From: Chitinophaga solisilvae
GTDB lineage: Bacteria; Bacteroidota; Bacteroidia; Chitinophagales; Chitinophagaceae
Direction: 5' to 3'
Length of the DNA: 64,000 nucleotides
Assembly (NCBI RefSeq): GCF_009928525.1
Contig: NZ_JAABOK010000011.1
Location: forward strand, 62,001-126,000
Shown here: in pieces, positions 41,964-52,022 of the stretch
Position numbering within the stretch: the stretch's first letter is position 1
How the letters are laid out: every line of letters begins with the position of its first letter
Translations under genes and position numbers: made by a program
The notes under the pieces: model-generated
Told to the model about the DNA's origin: nothing
The model's database searches: none
The model's input: the letters and a program-made list of their open reading frames with translations, nothing else

Positions 41964-44900
41964 TTATTGCTTTAACGCTCCAAACGGAGCTGTTATAAAC
42001 CCGTCTCCTAATATCTGCTGATTCGCATTCTGCAACTGTTCATAATCATTTGCATAACCGGGCCAACCACCAGGATAAAAAGAATCCATACCAAAATAAA
42101 CTCCTGCGGCCAGAGGATTATAATATAATCCATAAACTCCCATACCTAAATTCAATCCCGCTTTCGCAGGGTGTGTTGTGTTCGGATCATCTGCTCCTTT
42201 CTTATAATAATTATTAACAGCTTTAATATCCATAGCCGTCCCTATTGCCAAACTTAGTACTCCTCCTACTTTTGCCCACCTAGCTACCTTATAGGTTCTA
42301 ATACCTGCTTTACTGCCTCCTATCCAACCACTATTATAATATTTAGGGCTAAATTGCCTTTGAACGCCATTAGTAATTCTAAATGTACCCGGTAGCGTTT
42401 CCAATACAGAAGTGGTGTTTCCATACACATAATTCCCCCTGCCACCCCATGTATACCAACTCGAATTTGAAGAAGAAGCCGTAGTGCTTGTTGTATTACT
42501 ACTTGACTGATCTGATCCGGAGTTAGGTGTAATCGTAACCGTACTTAATCCAATCTCATTATTTTTGGTATCAAAATTAGGCCAGTTAACCTGATTAACC
42601 GGTACAGTAGAATCACCATTAATATCAATGTACAGAAGAGGATTATTATTAGCATAATGATAGGGAGAAAAATCTTCCGCCAGCCTTGCATATCTATCAA
42701 TCTTACCAAACCGCCCTAACTGCTGATCATACATCCTCGCTCCATAGTCATACCATTCTAGCCCCGAATTATCTCCGAACTCCTTTGACTGTAGTTCTTT
42801 ACCATTGTATTTCAAACGGTTTTCAGCATAGTTACTCCCCTTCAACGCATTCGAACTAATCTCCGCCATCGTCAGCCCAAACGGATAATAATGCGTCTCC
42901 TCCAGCATCCGCCCTGCATTCTGCACTACTACCAGGTTATCAAAGAACACATCCTGCGGAGTTTCATTGCTAGTATATACGTACAGGAAGCCGCTCTTCG
43001 CCACTGTCATTTTCTCCGTGCCTAACTGCTGCAGTTCATCAGGAGTGGCTTTCACCTGTTTCACCCCACTGTTCTCTTCTACTAATTTAAACTGATCGTC
43101 GAATAAAACAAAATTCAGGTACGCCTTCGGTTTATCTGCCTGTGGCTGGTCCTGGTTCTTCTCCTGTAATTTCCGGTAATCATTGTTGTAGAAGTTGGTA
43201 TTGAATGGTGTTGTTCCGGTTGCATCTGTAATACCGTGGGCGCTGTTATCAGTACCGGGACTGCTGAAGGCCCGCGCCAGATCGGCAACCATGTCTTCTG
43301 CCAGCGGGTACTTGTTGTTCTGCTGAGGGCTGGTGGATTTGTAAAACGCCTGCGTGTTGATGGAGACGGTATCCCCTGCCATTACACGCAGTACCAGAGA
43401 GGGACCTATTTTCTGACCGCCGGATTTTGCATTGAGCTTAGCTACAAATTCATTAGGCTCGGAAGACTGATCTGCGGGGTAGCCTACCGGTTTGTTGAAA
43501 CGGGTGTTGTCCACATTGCTGAACAAGGCATTTTCTACAGGTGCAGCAGCGGTTTCCATGGAAGCCCTATAAATGCTGGTATCCTGCTGATCGGTTAACA
43601 CCATCCGCACGTTACCCAGGTGATCTTTTACGAAGTAATCATAGAAATAAGTCACCGGCTGATTTGCTTTCGCAAAAGCCCGGATACGGCCCTCCTCATG
43701 AGGAATGAATTGCAATGTATCATTCTGATACACCAGGCCGCTGATGTAATCTGTTACTGTCACTTTGGGTGTGGAAGCAGTGCTGTCTGTAACTGTTTTA
43801 CGCAACTTGTTCCCTGCAGCATCATACTGATAGGCAATAGTTCCTTTTCCCTTGATAGCTACCTGCCTGGGCAGATTCAGATGGTTGTAACTAATCCCGC
43901 CTGCTTTGATGTTCTTGTTATCATCCTGTGTGAGGTTGCCGTTGTCGTCGTAATTGTAGTCATTGCTACCCTGACCATTGATCTCTTTAAAATCTCCTAG
44001 TGCAGAGGAAGGATCATTTGCATTATCAATAACACCCTGTAGTTTGTTGCTGTTGGGCAGATAGGTATAACTCAATCTGTCTATATCAGCGCTGCCTGCG
44101 CCTTTCCTTCCCTTCTGCATCATGGCAAGGATGTTACCATTAGCATCATAGGCAGATGTTGCAGTAGCGCCATCTCCCATGGTAACGGTAAAATCATAGC
44201 CGGCGCTGGTGTTCCAGCCACTGTTGTTCTGGGTGAAATCTGCTTTCAGCAAGCGGTTGGCCGCATCGTAACGGTAGCCATAGGAACGCCACTGCTGGTC
44301 GCTCTTACTTCTCCAGGTAATGCCGGAGATGTTGCCGTTGAACTGCGATTGCGTGTAGCCGTAATCGTAATGCAGTTCCGTACCGAAGAAATGCCCCTGC
44401 CCACCGGCCTTTGCAAACTCCTTGTTGATCCCTTTCAGCCACCCGCGGATGTTATAATCATAATCCAACGATTCTATATTACTAAGTGTCTTTGTTTTTA
44501 ACTGCCCCAGGTCATCGTAACTGTTCTGCACCATGTCCTTTAGCGGGGTGCCATTCAGGGATTTGCGGATACCGGTCACCCTGCCCATCGCATCGTAGTC
44601 CGTTACGGTCAGCAGGCTGGTGACAGCTGCCACCTTGCTTTTCGGATTATTGATAGACTGATAGGTGCTAAGTGCTTTTCCGTTAAAATCATACAGCGTG
44701 GAAACAACTTCCTTACCAGTATTCATTTTATCGGAGACAAGCTGTATAGTGCGGCCTTTATCATCGTAATAAATACTGGTCGTCAGCCAGATGTCTGTAT
44801 TCAGCACACGTACCTTATTACCGGTAACCAGTCCCGTAGTGGCGCTGCTCACCGCGCTTACCGGTTCTGCATACGGATTATTACCTGCCTGCAGCTTTGA

Positions 44901-46391
44901 AAAATCAGCTATCACCGCAGGAAGGGCCCCCGTATAATTATACTTGTCGTAAAAAGTATAGGTCAGCGGCGTAAGTTGGGAAGGGGTAATGCCAGGCAGC
45001 GCATTAGTAGCGGCAATAGTAGTACTGCCGGCATTGGCCGCAGGCGCCGTAAACACATCGGTCGTTCCGGAAGCACCGGTATCAAAGCCATCTTCCAGAT
45101 TTACGCTGTTGGTGGCCTTGTATTCCGGGCTGCCATCATGCTGATTGAGATATAAATCTGCAGTTCCGGGAAAAGTATATGCCACCTGCTGTGTGCCGGT
45201 GCTGCCGTTCATGCTTGTCTGCAGCGCATCGCGGGTAACTGCGGAGTTATACAGCGCAGTCATTACCGGCCGGTTCAGGTTATCATAGAAGGTAGCCAGC
45301 CATTGTGGTTGCTGCTGCGTCCGGAGATTGGCATCACGGGTAAATACCAGGCGGTCACGCAAGTCGTATACCATCTCTGTGGCGTAACGGGCGCCGGGAA
45401 CGCTTTTGGTGATCATTCTCCTGCGGCCGTCATACTGATACTGGAAACACAGTTCATCAGCGATCTGCTGGGAAACAACCCAGTTAGACTTCATCAGCTC
45501 CACGGCTTTAGGTGGAATCACAAAACGCAGCAGGTTTAAATCGTCATACACATAATAGGTACAGAGCCAGCCATTATGCCCATCCGCGGAGCCGGACAGA
45601 AGTTCCACCTTCTTGAGTACTATCAGTCCTTCTTTATCCTTGAACTCAACGACCCGGTTGCCGGTTTCATCTGTCGTGATATTTTTAAACAGTTGCCCGG
45701 CAGCATACATGCCTGATTTAACAGGAATAATACCGTTGACAGGTACCGACCAGATGACCACTGCATCTGCCGTTGTATTAATCTGATAATCGCTGGAAAC
45801 GCCCCGCCCGTTGCCTGCCCAGCTGTTGCCAGGAGCCATGGTTTTCAACACCCTGTTCAGCGGGGAAGCCTCAAATACCGTTTCTGAGTAAAATATTTTC
45901 TCTCCGGGATACTGGCTGCCGGCAAAAGTATTCAGCTCCGTAAAAGGCTGCTGCTTGAATTTTCCATCTGCAGCAGAAGAAACATACGGCAGGTATTTAT
46001 ACCGTTCCTGCCCCAGGCTGTCATAGACCACCGGTGTCACCAGGTCACGCGACGTACTGCCGCCGCTGGCGCCCTTGTTCACCGTCTGTATCAGACGACC
46101 CAGTCCATCAAAATACTGTGTGGTTTGTTTTACGGCCTTCACATCGGTAGCAGCGGAAACTGCCGTCGGATCGGCTGCAGGCATCGATGGCTCAAATATA
46201 CGGATGTAGTTTATCTGCGGGGAATTATAGCCTGCTGGCAATGGCACTGCGGTAGCTGCAGGAATGCTACTGCCATCAGGTTTGAGCTGTGCTGAAGTGT
46301 GCAGCGCGGTAAAAGCGCCGAGGATTAACAGTACGCCGTTTTTTATATAGGGATGGATATACATACAATACTGATTGACAAAAGTTCTCAT
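41964..46391 (-). CDS. DUF6443-type RHS protein with polymorphic C-terminal toxin tip
   Basis: 1475 residues. Signal-like N-terminus (YIKNGVLLILGAFTALHTSAQ). Residues ~60-230 are DUF6443 (QTTQYFDGLGRLIQTVNKG). Then many YD repeats (YDGRRRMITKSVPG, YDALGRV-like YDAMGRVTGIRK, YDDLGQLKTKTL, YDANGNILAMMQK, YDDNGNLTQDDNK), and the RHS-associated core (YDYGARMYDQQLGRFGKIDR, SPYHYANNNPLLYIDINGD, about 1200-1260). The last ~215 residues are a variable, Ser/Thr-rich linker and a Gly/Ala-rich domain (GGVLSLAIGTAMDIKAV, GLNLGMGVYGLYYNPLAAGV) that I cannot assign; its hydrophobicity fits a membrane-active toxin. The tip is more AT-rich than the body. Starts directly after the upstream stop (TAAATG). Confidence 0.9.
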   Translation of the reverse strand: MRTFVNQYCMYIHPYIKNGVLLILGAFTALHTSAQLKPDGSSIPAATAVPLPAGYNSPQINYIRIFEPSMPAADPTAVSAATDVKAVKQTTQYFDGLGRLIQTVNKGASGGSTSRDLVTPVVYDSLGQERYKYLPYVSSAADGKFKQQPFTELNTFAGSQYPGEKIFYSETVFEASPLNRVLKTMAPGNSWAGNGRGVSSDYQINTTADAVVIWSVPVNGIIPVKSGMYAAGQLFKNITTDETGNRVVEFKDKEGLIVLKKVELLSGSADGHNGWLCTYYVYDDLNLLRFVIPPKAVELMKSNWVVSQQIADELCFQYQYDGRRRMITKSVPGARYATEMVYDLRDRLVFTRDANLRTQQQPQWLATFYDNLNRPVMTALYNSAVTRDALQTSMNGSTGTQQVAYTFPGTADLYLNQHDGSPEYKATNSVNLEDGFDTGASGTTDVFTAPAANAGSTTIAATNALPGITPSQLTPLTYTFYDKYNYTGALPAVIADFSKLQAGNNPYAEPVSAVSSATTGLVTGNKVRVLNTDIWLTTSIYYDDKGRTIQLVSDKMNTGKEVVSTLYDFNGKALSTYQSINNPKSKVAAVTSLLTVTDYDAMGRVTGIRKSLNGTPLKDMVQNSYDDLGQLKTKTLSNIESLDYDYNIRGWLKGINKEFAKAGGQGHFFGTELHYDYGYTQSQFNGNISGITWRSKSDQQWRSYGYRYDAANRLLKADFTQNNSGWNTSAGYDFTVTMGDGATATSAYDANGNILAMMQKGRKGAGSADIDRLSYTYLPNSNKLQGVIDNANDPSSALGDFKEINGQGSNDYNYDDNGNLTQDDNKNIKAGGISYNHLNLPRQVAIKGKGTIAYQYDAAGNKLRKTVTDSTASTPKVTVTDYISGLVYQNDTLQFIPHEEGRIRAFAKANQPVTYFYDYFVKDHLGNVRMVLTDQQDTSIYRASMETAAAPVENALFSNVDNTRFNKPVGYPADQSSEPNEFVAKLNAKSGGQKIGPSLVLRVMAGDTVSINTQAFYKSTSPQQNNKYPLAEDMVADLARAFSSPGTDNSAHGITDATGTTPFNTNFYNNDYRKLQEKNQDQPQADKPKAYLNFVLFDDQFKLVEENSGVKQVKATPDELQQLGTEKMTVAKSGFLYVYTSNETPQDVFFDNLVVVQNAGRMLEETHYYPFGLTMAEISSNALKGSNYAENRLKYNGKELQSKEFGDNSGLEWYDYGARMYDQQLGRFGKIDRYARLAEDFSPYHYANNNPLLYIDINGDSTVPVNQVNWPNFDTKNNEIGLSTVTITPNSGSDQSSSNTTSTTASSSNSSWYTWGGRGNYVYGNTTSVLETLPGTFRITNGVQRQFSPKYYNSGWIGGSKAGIRTYKVARWAKVGGVLSLAIGTAMDIKAVNNYYKKGADDPNTTHPAKAGLNLGMGVYGLYYNPLAAGVYFGMDSFYPGGWPGYANDYEQLQNANQQILGDGFITAPFGALKQ

Positions 46392-49300
46392 TTATTGCGC
46401 CGGTGGAACCTGATAGTTATAGGAAATCAATTTCAATATCTTGCCATTCGTATCGCGTATGACTGATAATCTGCCAAAGTCGTCATACTCATAGTATGTA
46501 ACTTTACCCGCAGGATCTGTTTCACTGGTTACACTTGTCAAAGGAGAGTAGGTAAAAGTACTCACTAATACTTCCGTTCCTTTAAAAGCATTACGCAGCT
46601 TATTAATTTCATCACGAACCACCTGATCTCCGGATGGGTTGTCAAGTATTGCTGTATTAATTTTTGACACTACCGTATTATAATCGCTCCCAACTATCCT
46701 GGCAACCGGATACTGTCCTTTATACCCCCATAGGTAGACCTCCTGCACATCGTTATGCTTAGCTTGCTGCAATGTATTCCCCAGGGTATCGTAAGCGGAA
46801 AAAACCAACCGTTTCTCCAATGGATAATTAAGGTCATGCGACGCCACATTTTCCGGTAGTATTAATGCTGACGGCCATATTTTATAATTGGTATAAGTTT
46901 CACGCAGCAGCCGGCTATTCCTGTAAGACGCCTGCTTCAGCAGGGTAGCAGAAAAGTGTAACTGAGCCAGTTTATACCTGGCAGCCATAGCGGATGGCTC
47001 CAGTTCAGGAATACTATCCTGCGGATACCTGGTCAGGGTCAGCAGTGTATCCCCGGTACTGGAAGTGGTAACAATACGGGTAGGGAGTCCATGTTGCGGA
47101 TTATCATAATAAAAAGTATCCCTTTTCTGTATGAAATCAGCTTGCGCCGGACCATAGGTTGTTTCCATTGTCCATAATTTATAAACCCAAGGGCAAATAA
47201 TACGGCTTTCTGCAAAGGAATAATTATTCAGTGTCCAGCCATCACAGGGAAGAGAGCCGGGAGGAGCTGTAGGATCGCAATTACCACAGAACTTACCGCA
47301 AACGTAGAATGAAAAAGGTTGTTTTACATTCAGTTCATAATAATTGGGTTTCCCGGGACCACTACCAAAATTATAGCCGGTAGCTATTTCTTTCACCAGC
47401 TTATTATTACTGTCAAAATATTTCTCCCCCGATAAATATCCCCTGTAAATATCCATGTCAGTCACCGCTTTAGCCGTTCTTCCATTCAGCCTTACATTTG
47501 ATAACCCTTCACTATTGGGAGGGCCTATGGCGTACAACTGGGCATCTGTGTTAGAAGATTTAGTGAAATAGGAAGTCTTTGTACCATTTGTGGTACCCGT
47601 AATACGTTCTGTAACCTGGGAATACCCGATCGGGCTTCCCTGTGTGGCGCCCAGATAATTACTGGAATAACTGGTCCGTTGCACAAATTTACAATCCCTG
47701 CTATGCGTTTCTTTCCATTCCACAAATTTGTAGGCAGAAACCCGGTTACCGGAAGACCTCATAGCGTCTTCCAGATCTTTATAAATAAATTCCTTTACGG
47801 TATGTATATTGGTTACGCTGTCACTATTAATGATACGCTTTATTCTCAGCCCGCATGCCGGCAGGGATTTAACAGAATCCTTTCCATCACCAATATTCCT
47901 GAAGGCGGTATAATCAATAGTTATACCTGATTTTTGTCCGGCGCCATCTACAGCAGCAGTAATTTCATAATCGCCTGCATCAAGCTCTAATAAAGTTTTG
48001 GCATTCGATTTTATCATCACTCTTGAGAAGATAACGGTTCTGCTGCTATCATTATTGATTTTTGACAGATACACAGAAGGGCCATCCTCCGGAGAAGCTG
48101 GTCCGCTGTAATCCCCGCTTGTGAATGCAATTACAGACTGATTATATTCTATCTTAAATGGTCGGGTATTACGTTTTGAAATGGCTGAAGCGGAGGTCGC
48201 GGCAGTTAAATTCAATACTGCCCTCTCATTCAATGGTGCGCTCTGGTTATAACCATAATCATTCCCTTCGTATATAAAAGCAGATGTTCCGCCAGTAGGA
48301 TACCTGATCTTTCCTAACATACCGCTCAGCGCTTCCTGCGGATCAGGCTCACGATCCGCCCCGCTTGCATCAAAACCTCTGCCCCATATCCGGGGATCAA
48401 CTTCCGGCAACAGGTTGGTATTGTACTTTCCGTTATAAAATCCCCAGTAATCCTGCGAATATGATTTAACGGCCGGTACTTTATCCGGCGTGTAGTACTC
48501 CAGTATATATGGCAATGCGCTGTTATTCTTTACAGAAAGTTGGGCAACGGTGTCCAGCTTCAGTCTGAATACATCAATATTGTTCCCAAAATAGCTGTAT
48601 GCAAGTCTATAGCGCTTTTTCACCTGTCCGTTGTAGTCTGAAACAACAACCGAATCCAGCTTTGATGCCATAGTAATATCCCGTCTGTTCCTGGATGAAA
48701 AGAAACGAACATTCTCAAGAGGAGTAGTAATACCTGTCAGCACCTTACTTCCGGTAGTGATAACGGTTGTACTGCTGCTTCTCTCAAGGGGAGTACATCT
48801 GCCAATATTCCCGGCGTCACGTATATAATCTACAGCTGACTCCTGTTCAACAGTAGTTAAATCCTCCGTAGGGTCGTATTTCAGTTCAATAGTGCCGGAT
48901 TGGGTAATAATCTTCGACAGATACCAGCTGGATTTGTAGTTATAGACAGACTGGCCGCCAGGTTCCACCATCGTGCTTTCTGACTGATCAAAAATATACT
49001 TCACTCCGTTCTCATCTGTCACCTGGAATGTTTTCAGGGTAGGATCGTGCTCAATCAGCAAATCCTGAAATGGTATAATATGTGCCTTGTGTTCAGGTGT
49101 CATGTCTATCACAAATTTCCCGCTGCGTCCGCAGAAGTTGAAATAAAACATATCCGGTTGTGTATCATATATGCCATTGCAGAACAGAAGAACGTTGAAA
49201 CTTGTCTGTGTTCTGGGATCCAGGTTCCCATATTTCCAATATCCCATGGAAGACTCATCCGGTTTTCCCTGAACCGTACGTGTAATAACACCTCCAGCAT

Positions 49301-49616
49301 TCATTGACCAGCCCAGTCCTACGTTACTGGCCAGTTCTTCTACCTTCAATCCGCTGGAATGATAGCTGAGAGAAAGCGGCATGGAGAATTTCCCCACATT
49401 AATACTATGAAGGGGGATGCTGATATTGGGAATGCCAGTATATAAGCCAACAGGAATATCTCCATACTTCCCTAATGCAGCGGCATTGGGTGATGGTGGC
49501 ACAAACACCGGAAGGTCACTTTTCTGATCAGCCTGTGCGAAGGAATTTAAAACATTACATAACAACAACAAACAAAAAAAAGCTACACTACGTCTTTTTG
49601 AAAGAAAAATTTTCAT
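46392..49616 (-). CDS. SpvB/RHS-like secreted partner protein
   Basis: 1074 residues. Signal peptide 1-28 (CLLLLCNVLNSFAQ). The N-terminal half is the beta-rich SpvB-like region of Bacteroidota RHS partners (PNAAALGKYGDIPVGLYTGIP, ASNVGLGWSMNAGGVITRTV). A cysteine-rich insert, CGKFCGNCDPTAPPGSLPCD, lies near residue 780. The C-terminus has YD-type repeats: SETDPAGKVTYYEYDDFGRL and RDTNGKILKLISYNY. It lacks a toxin tip. Zero-base spacing to the RHS gene indicates co-expression; together they probably form a secreted cage or fibre for the toxin. Confidence 0.88.
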   Translation of the reverse strand: MKIFLSKRRSVAFFCLLLLCNVLNSFAQADQKSDLPVFVPPSPNAAALGKYGDIPVGLYTGIPNISIPLHSINVGKFSMPLSLSYHSSGLKVEELASNVGLGWSMNAGGVITRTVQGKPDESSMGYWKYGNLDPRTQTSFNVLLFCNGIYDTQPDMFYFNFCGRSGKFVIDMTPEHKAHIIPFQDLLIEHDPTLKTFQVTDENGVKYIFDQSESTMVEPGGQSVYNYKSSWYLSKIITQSGTIELKYDPTEDLTTVEQESAVDYIRDAGNIGRCTPLERSSSTTVITTGSKVLTGITTPLENVRFFSSRNRRDITMASKLDSVVVSDYNGQVKKRYRLAYSYFGNNIDVFRLKLDTVAQLSVKNNSALPYILEYYTPDKVPAVKSYSQDYWGFYNGKYNTNLLPEVDPRIWGRGFDASGADREPDPQEALSGMLGKIRYPTGGTSAFIYEGNDYGYNQSAPLNERAVLNLTAATSASAISKRNTRPFKIEYNQSVIAFTSGDYSGPASPEDGPSVYLSKINNDSSRTVIFSRVMIKSNAKTLLELDAGDYEITAAVDGAGQKSGITIDYTAFRNIGDGKDSVKSLPACGLRIKRIINSDSVTNIHTVKEFIYKDLEDAMRSSGNRVSAYKFVEWKETHSRDCKFVQRTSYSSNYLGATQGSPIGYSQVTERITGTTNGTKTSYFTKSSNTDAQLYAIGPPNSEGLSNVRLNGRTAKAVTDMDIYRGYLSGEKYFDSNNKLVKEIATGYNFGSGPGKPNYYELNVKQPFSFYVCGKFCGNCDPTAPPGSLPCDGWTLNNYSFAESRIICPWVYKLWTMETTYGPAQADFIQKRDTFYYDNPQHGLPTRIVTTSSTGDTLLTLTRYPQDSIPELEPSAMAARYKLAQLHFSATLLKQASYRNSRLLRETYTNYKIWPSALILPENVASHDLNYPLEKRLVFSAYDTLGNTLQQAKHNDVQEVYLWGYKGQYPVARIVGSDYNTVVSKINTAILDNPSGDQVVRDEINKLRNAFKGTEVLVSTFTYSPLTSVTSETDPAGKVTYYEYDDFGRLSVIRDTNGKILKLISYNYQVPPAQ

Positions 49617-49832
49617 ACGGTAAGGTGATAATAAAAACGGGTTAAATCAATTGCTGTTCTCTGACATGTAAGTAACTTAAAAAATATCAGATTTCATTAT
49701 TTACTGCTTCGGATCTTATCCTGACAGGTACATGGTTATCCATCGCCGGATTGTCCGCAACATCTCTTCTAACAGTTCAGATTTATTCAAAAAAAAATGG
49801 GACAAGCCTTGTCGAAGACTTGTCCCACCTTG
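49617..49832. other. Intergenic region between RHS operon and tRNA
   Basis: About 215 bp, AT-rich, with no TANNTTTG box found for the RHS operon; it holds the tRNA terminator at its right end. Confidence 0.4.
49789..49826 (-). terminator. Terminator of tRNA-Lys
   Basis: On the minus strand GGGACAAG (49826-49819) pairs with CTTGTCCC (49806-49799), 12-nt loop, then ATTTTTTTTT. Confidence 0.9.
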
Positions 49833-49905
49833 TGATCCCGCTGGGACTCGAACCCAGGACCCATACATTAAAAGTGTATTGCTCTACCAACTGAGCTACG
49901 GAATC
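49833..49905 (-). tRNA. tRNA-Lys: tRNA-Lys (anticodon TTT)
   Basis: 73 nt. GATTCCG/CGGGATC acceptor stem with one G-T pair, AGCTCAGTTGGTAGAGC D-arm, CACTTTTAATG anticodon loop with TTT, CTGGGTTCGAGTCCCAG T-arm, and discriminator A. The 3' CCA is not encoded. It stands alone with its own promoter and terminator. Confidence 0.97.
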
Positions 49906-49932
49906 CTTTACTGTATTGCTGTTAAGCGGGTG

Positions 49933-49962
49933 CAAAAATAGGAATATTTTATTTTTAAACAA
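49933..49962 (-). promoter_or_regulatory. tRNA-Lys promoter
   Basis: Minus strand TTG (49962-49960), 19 nt, TATTTTTG (49940-49933): a textbook Bacteroidota -33/-7 pair, 27 nt before the mature 5' end. Confidence 0.75.
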
Positions 49963-50099
49963 GTTTTTATTCAAAAAAAGAAAACCACATTAATAAAAAC
50001 CAACACCACAAAGCATTCCAGCGGAAATTTTTTCTTTACACCTCCATACACATCTGTATCTGTACTATAATAATTTGCTGTTACTATCCTGTTCTGACC

Positions 50100-50107
50100 T
50101 ATTTTTG
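50100..50107 (+). promoter_or_regulatory. -7 box of SDR gene at 50127
   Basis: TATTTTTG, 19 nt before the ATG; TTTG at 50074-50077 is 22 nt upstream, slightly far for a -33 box. Confidence 0.5.
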
Positions 50108-50126
50108 CAGGGCATAAATTTCATCC

Positions 50127-50939
50127 ATGAAAACTGATCTGCAACATAAAACGGTAGTCATTACCGGAGGCTCGTCGGGTATCGGGAAAGCGCTTGTAAC
50201 AGAGATACTGCGGCGGGGCGCCATTGTCGCCGTATGCGGCCGCAGGCTGCCTGCGCTGGAAGCACTGAAAAATGAAATCAATCATCCCTCCCTGTATATC
50301 GAAGCGGCGGATGTAAGCGTGGAAAGCGACTGCAAAACCTTTATTGAAAATGTTATTGCCCGTTTCGGCAAGATAGATATCCTGATCAACAATGCAGGTA
50401 TTTCGATGCGCGCCCTTTTCAGTGAGGTGGAGCTGAGCGTGGTGAAATCCGTGATGGATATCAATTTCTGGGGCACTGTCTACTGCACCAGGTATGCATA
50501 TGCCTCTATCCTGGCAAACAAAGGCACTATTGCCGGCATATCTTCCATTGCCGGATACAGGGGACTGCCCGCACGTACCGGCTATTCTGCCTCCAAGTTC
50601 GCCATGCAGGGATTTCTGGAAGCCCTGCGCACAGAAAATCTGCACACAGGCGTTAACGTGATGTGGGTATGCCCCGGCTTCACCACCTCCAATATCAGAA
50701 ATACCGCACTGGATCCGCACGGACACCCTCAGAGTGAAACACCTCTGAATGAAGATAAACTCATGAGCGCGGAAACTGCCGCTGCTGCTATCGTGAAAGC
50801 CATCGTCAACCGAAAACGTACGCTGGTGCTTACGAGGCAAGGCAGACTCACTGTATTACTCAGCAAGCTTTTCCCGGCATGGCTGGACCATATCGCTTAC
50901 AATCACTTTAAAAAAGAACCCGGATCTCCGCTCAGATGA
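50127..50939 (+). CDS. SDR-family oxidoreductase
   Basis: 270 residues. TGGSSGIG (13-20), NNAG at about 90, catalytic Ser in IAGISSIAG and YSASK (YxxxK) with FAMQGFLEALRTE. The C-terminal 50 residues (LVLTRQGRLTVLLSKLFPAWLDHI) form an amphipathic helix like that of DHRS7B/11-beta-HSD-type SDRs, perhaps membrane-peripheral. Substrate unknown; lipid or steroid-like ketones are possible. Confidence 0.9.
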   Translation: MKTDLQHKTVVITGGSSGIGKALVTEILRRGAIVAVCGRRLPALEALKNEINHPSLYIEAADVSVESDCKTFIENVIARFGKIDILINNAGISMRALFSEVELSVVKSVMDINFWGTVYCTRYAYASILANKGTIAGISSIAGYRGLPARTGYSASKFAMQGFLEALRTENLHTGVNVMWVCPGFTTSNIRNTALDPHGHPQSETPLNEDKLMSAETAAAAIVKAIVNRKRTLVLTRQGRLTVLLSKLFPAWLDHIAYNHFKKEPGSPLR

Positions 50940-51194
50940 TTAAACAATCGTTTCGCCTTAGCCGTTAACGTTAGTATGACAGGATAATAAAAAATTCCGC
51001 CTAATTTACTATCCCATCGGTATTTTTGTCTTTATTTGCAATGAGATTGCATTGCTGACCCCCATGGCATCTTTTTTGAAAGGAAAGCGACAACAATGAA
51101 TTTGCCATTTGAATGTGATACCGGGAACTGTTAGCGCATATGGGATTTGAAATGTGTATTAAGTGCATTGGGATTTGGATTTAGATTTTCTGGC

Positions 51195-52022
51195 ATGTCC
51201 ATTATAACATTAACATCAGACATAGGGATGCAGGATTACCTGGTAGGTGCCATCAAAGGGCAGCTCTGGCATTACTGCCCGGAATGTCATGTTACGGACA
51301 TAACCCATCACATCAGCCCTTTCAACCTGCCGCAGGCAACCTATATCTGTAAAAGCGCCTTCGCTTACTTCCCGCTCGGCACCTTCCACTTTGTACTGAT
51401 CAATTTATTTGACCGCAAGCCGGAACATGTGCTGGTAGCAGAACACAACGGACAATACATCGGCTGCGCCGATAATGGCCTGCTCACCATGATCGCCGGA
51501 GGAATGCCCGAAAAGGTCGTGAAAATATCACTGCCGAAAGATGCACCAAAAAACACCTTCACCATGATACAACTGCTGGCAGGAGCCGCCCGCGAACTTA
51601 GCCGCGGGAAAGCCCTCGGCGAAATTGCGCCCCTCACGCAGCAGATCCATGTGAAAAATAACCTGCAGCCACTCGTAGGCGACGATTTCATCGAAGGACA
51701 GATCATCCATATAGACAGCTTCGAAAACGTAGTGGTCAACATCACCCGCGAGCAGTTCAATGCCCAGTGCAAAAACCGCCGCTTCCAGATATTCTTCCGC
51801 CGCAACGAAGTTATCAGCCAGATCAGCGAAACCTACGCCGATGTGCCCGAAGGACAGAAACTGGCCCTCTTCAACGCCGCCGGATACCTGGAAATAGCTA
51901 TCAATAAAGGTAATGCTGCCGGACTCTTTGGCCTCCAGGGATTCCGCCGGGACCAACTTACCCAGCCCACCGGCTACCAGCAACTTTCATACTACCAAAC
52001 TGTAAGAATCATCTTTCAATGA
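51195..52022 (+). CDS. SAM hydrolase/DUF62 (SAM hydroxide adenosyltransferase family)
   Basis: 275 residues from ATG 51195 (MSIITLTSDIGMQDYLVGAI). TLTSDIGMQDYLVG is the N-terminal SAM-binding signature with the Asp that holds the ribose, THHISPFNLPQATYICKSAF the second. GCADNGLLTMI and the C-terminal beta-barrel with HIDSFENVVVNIT match the fluorinase-like DUF62 family. Members hydrolyse SAM to adenosine and methionine. Its stop overlaps the next start (ATGA). TATTTTTG at 51021-51028 is a possible distant -7 box. Confidence 0.92.
   Translation: MSIITLTSDIGMQDYLVGAIKGQLWHYCPECHVTDITHHISPFNLPQATYICKSAFAYFPLGTFHFVLINLFDRKPEHVLVAEHNGQYIGCADNGLLTMIAGGMPEKVVKISLPKDAPKNTFTMIQLLAGAARELSRGKALGEIAPLTQQIHVKNNLQPLVGDDFIEGQIIHIDSFENVVVNITREQFNAQCKNRRFQIFFRRNEVISQISETYADVPEGQKLALFNAAGYLEIAINKGNAAGLFGLQGFRRDQLTQPTGYQQLSYYQTVRIIFQ

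Noticed and set aside
49833..49905. tRNA-Lys as an integration site for the RHS island
   Set aside because: No integrase, no direct repeat of the tRNA 3' end found on the far side, and the RHS genes have no sign of site-specific mobility.
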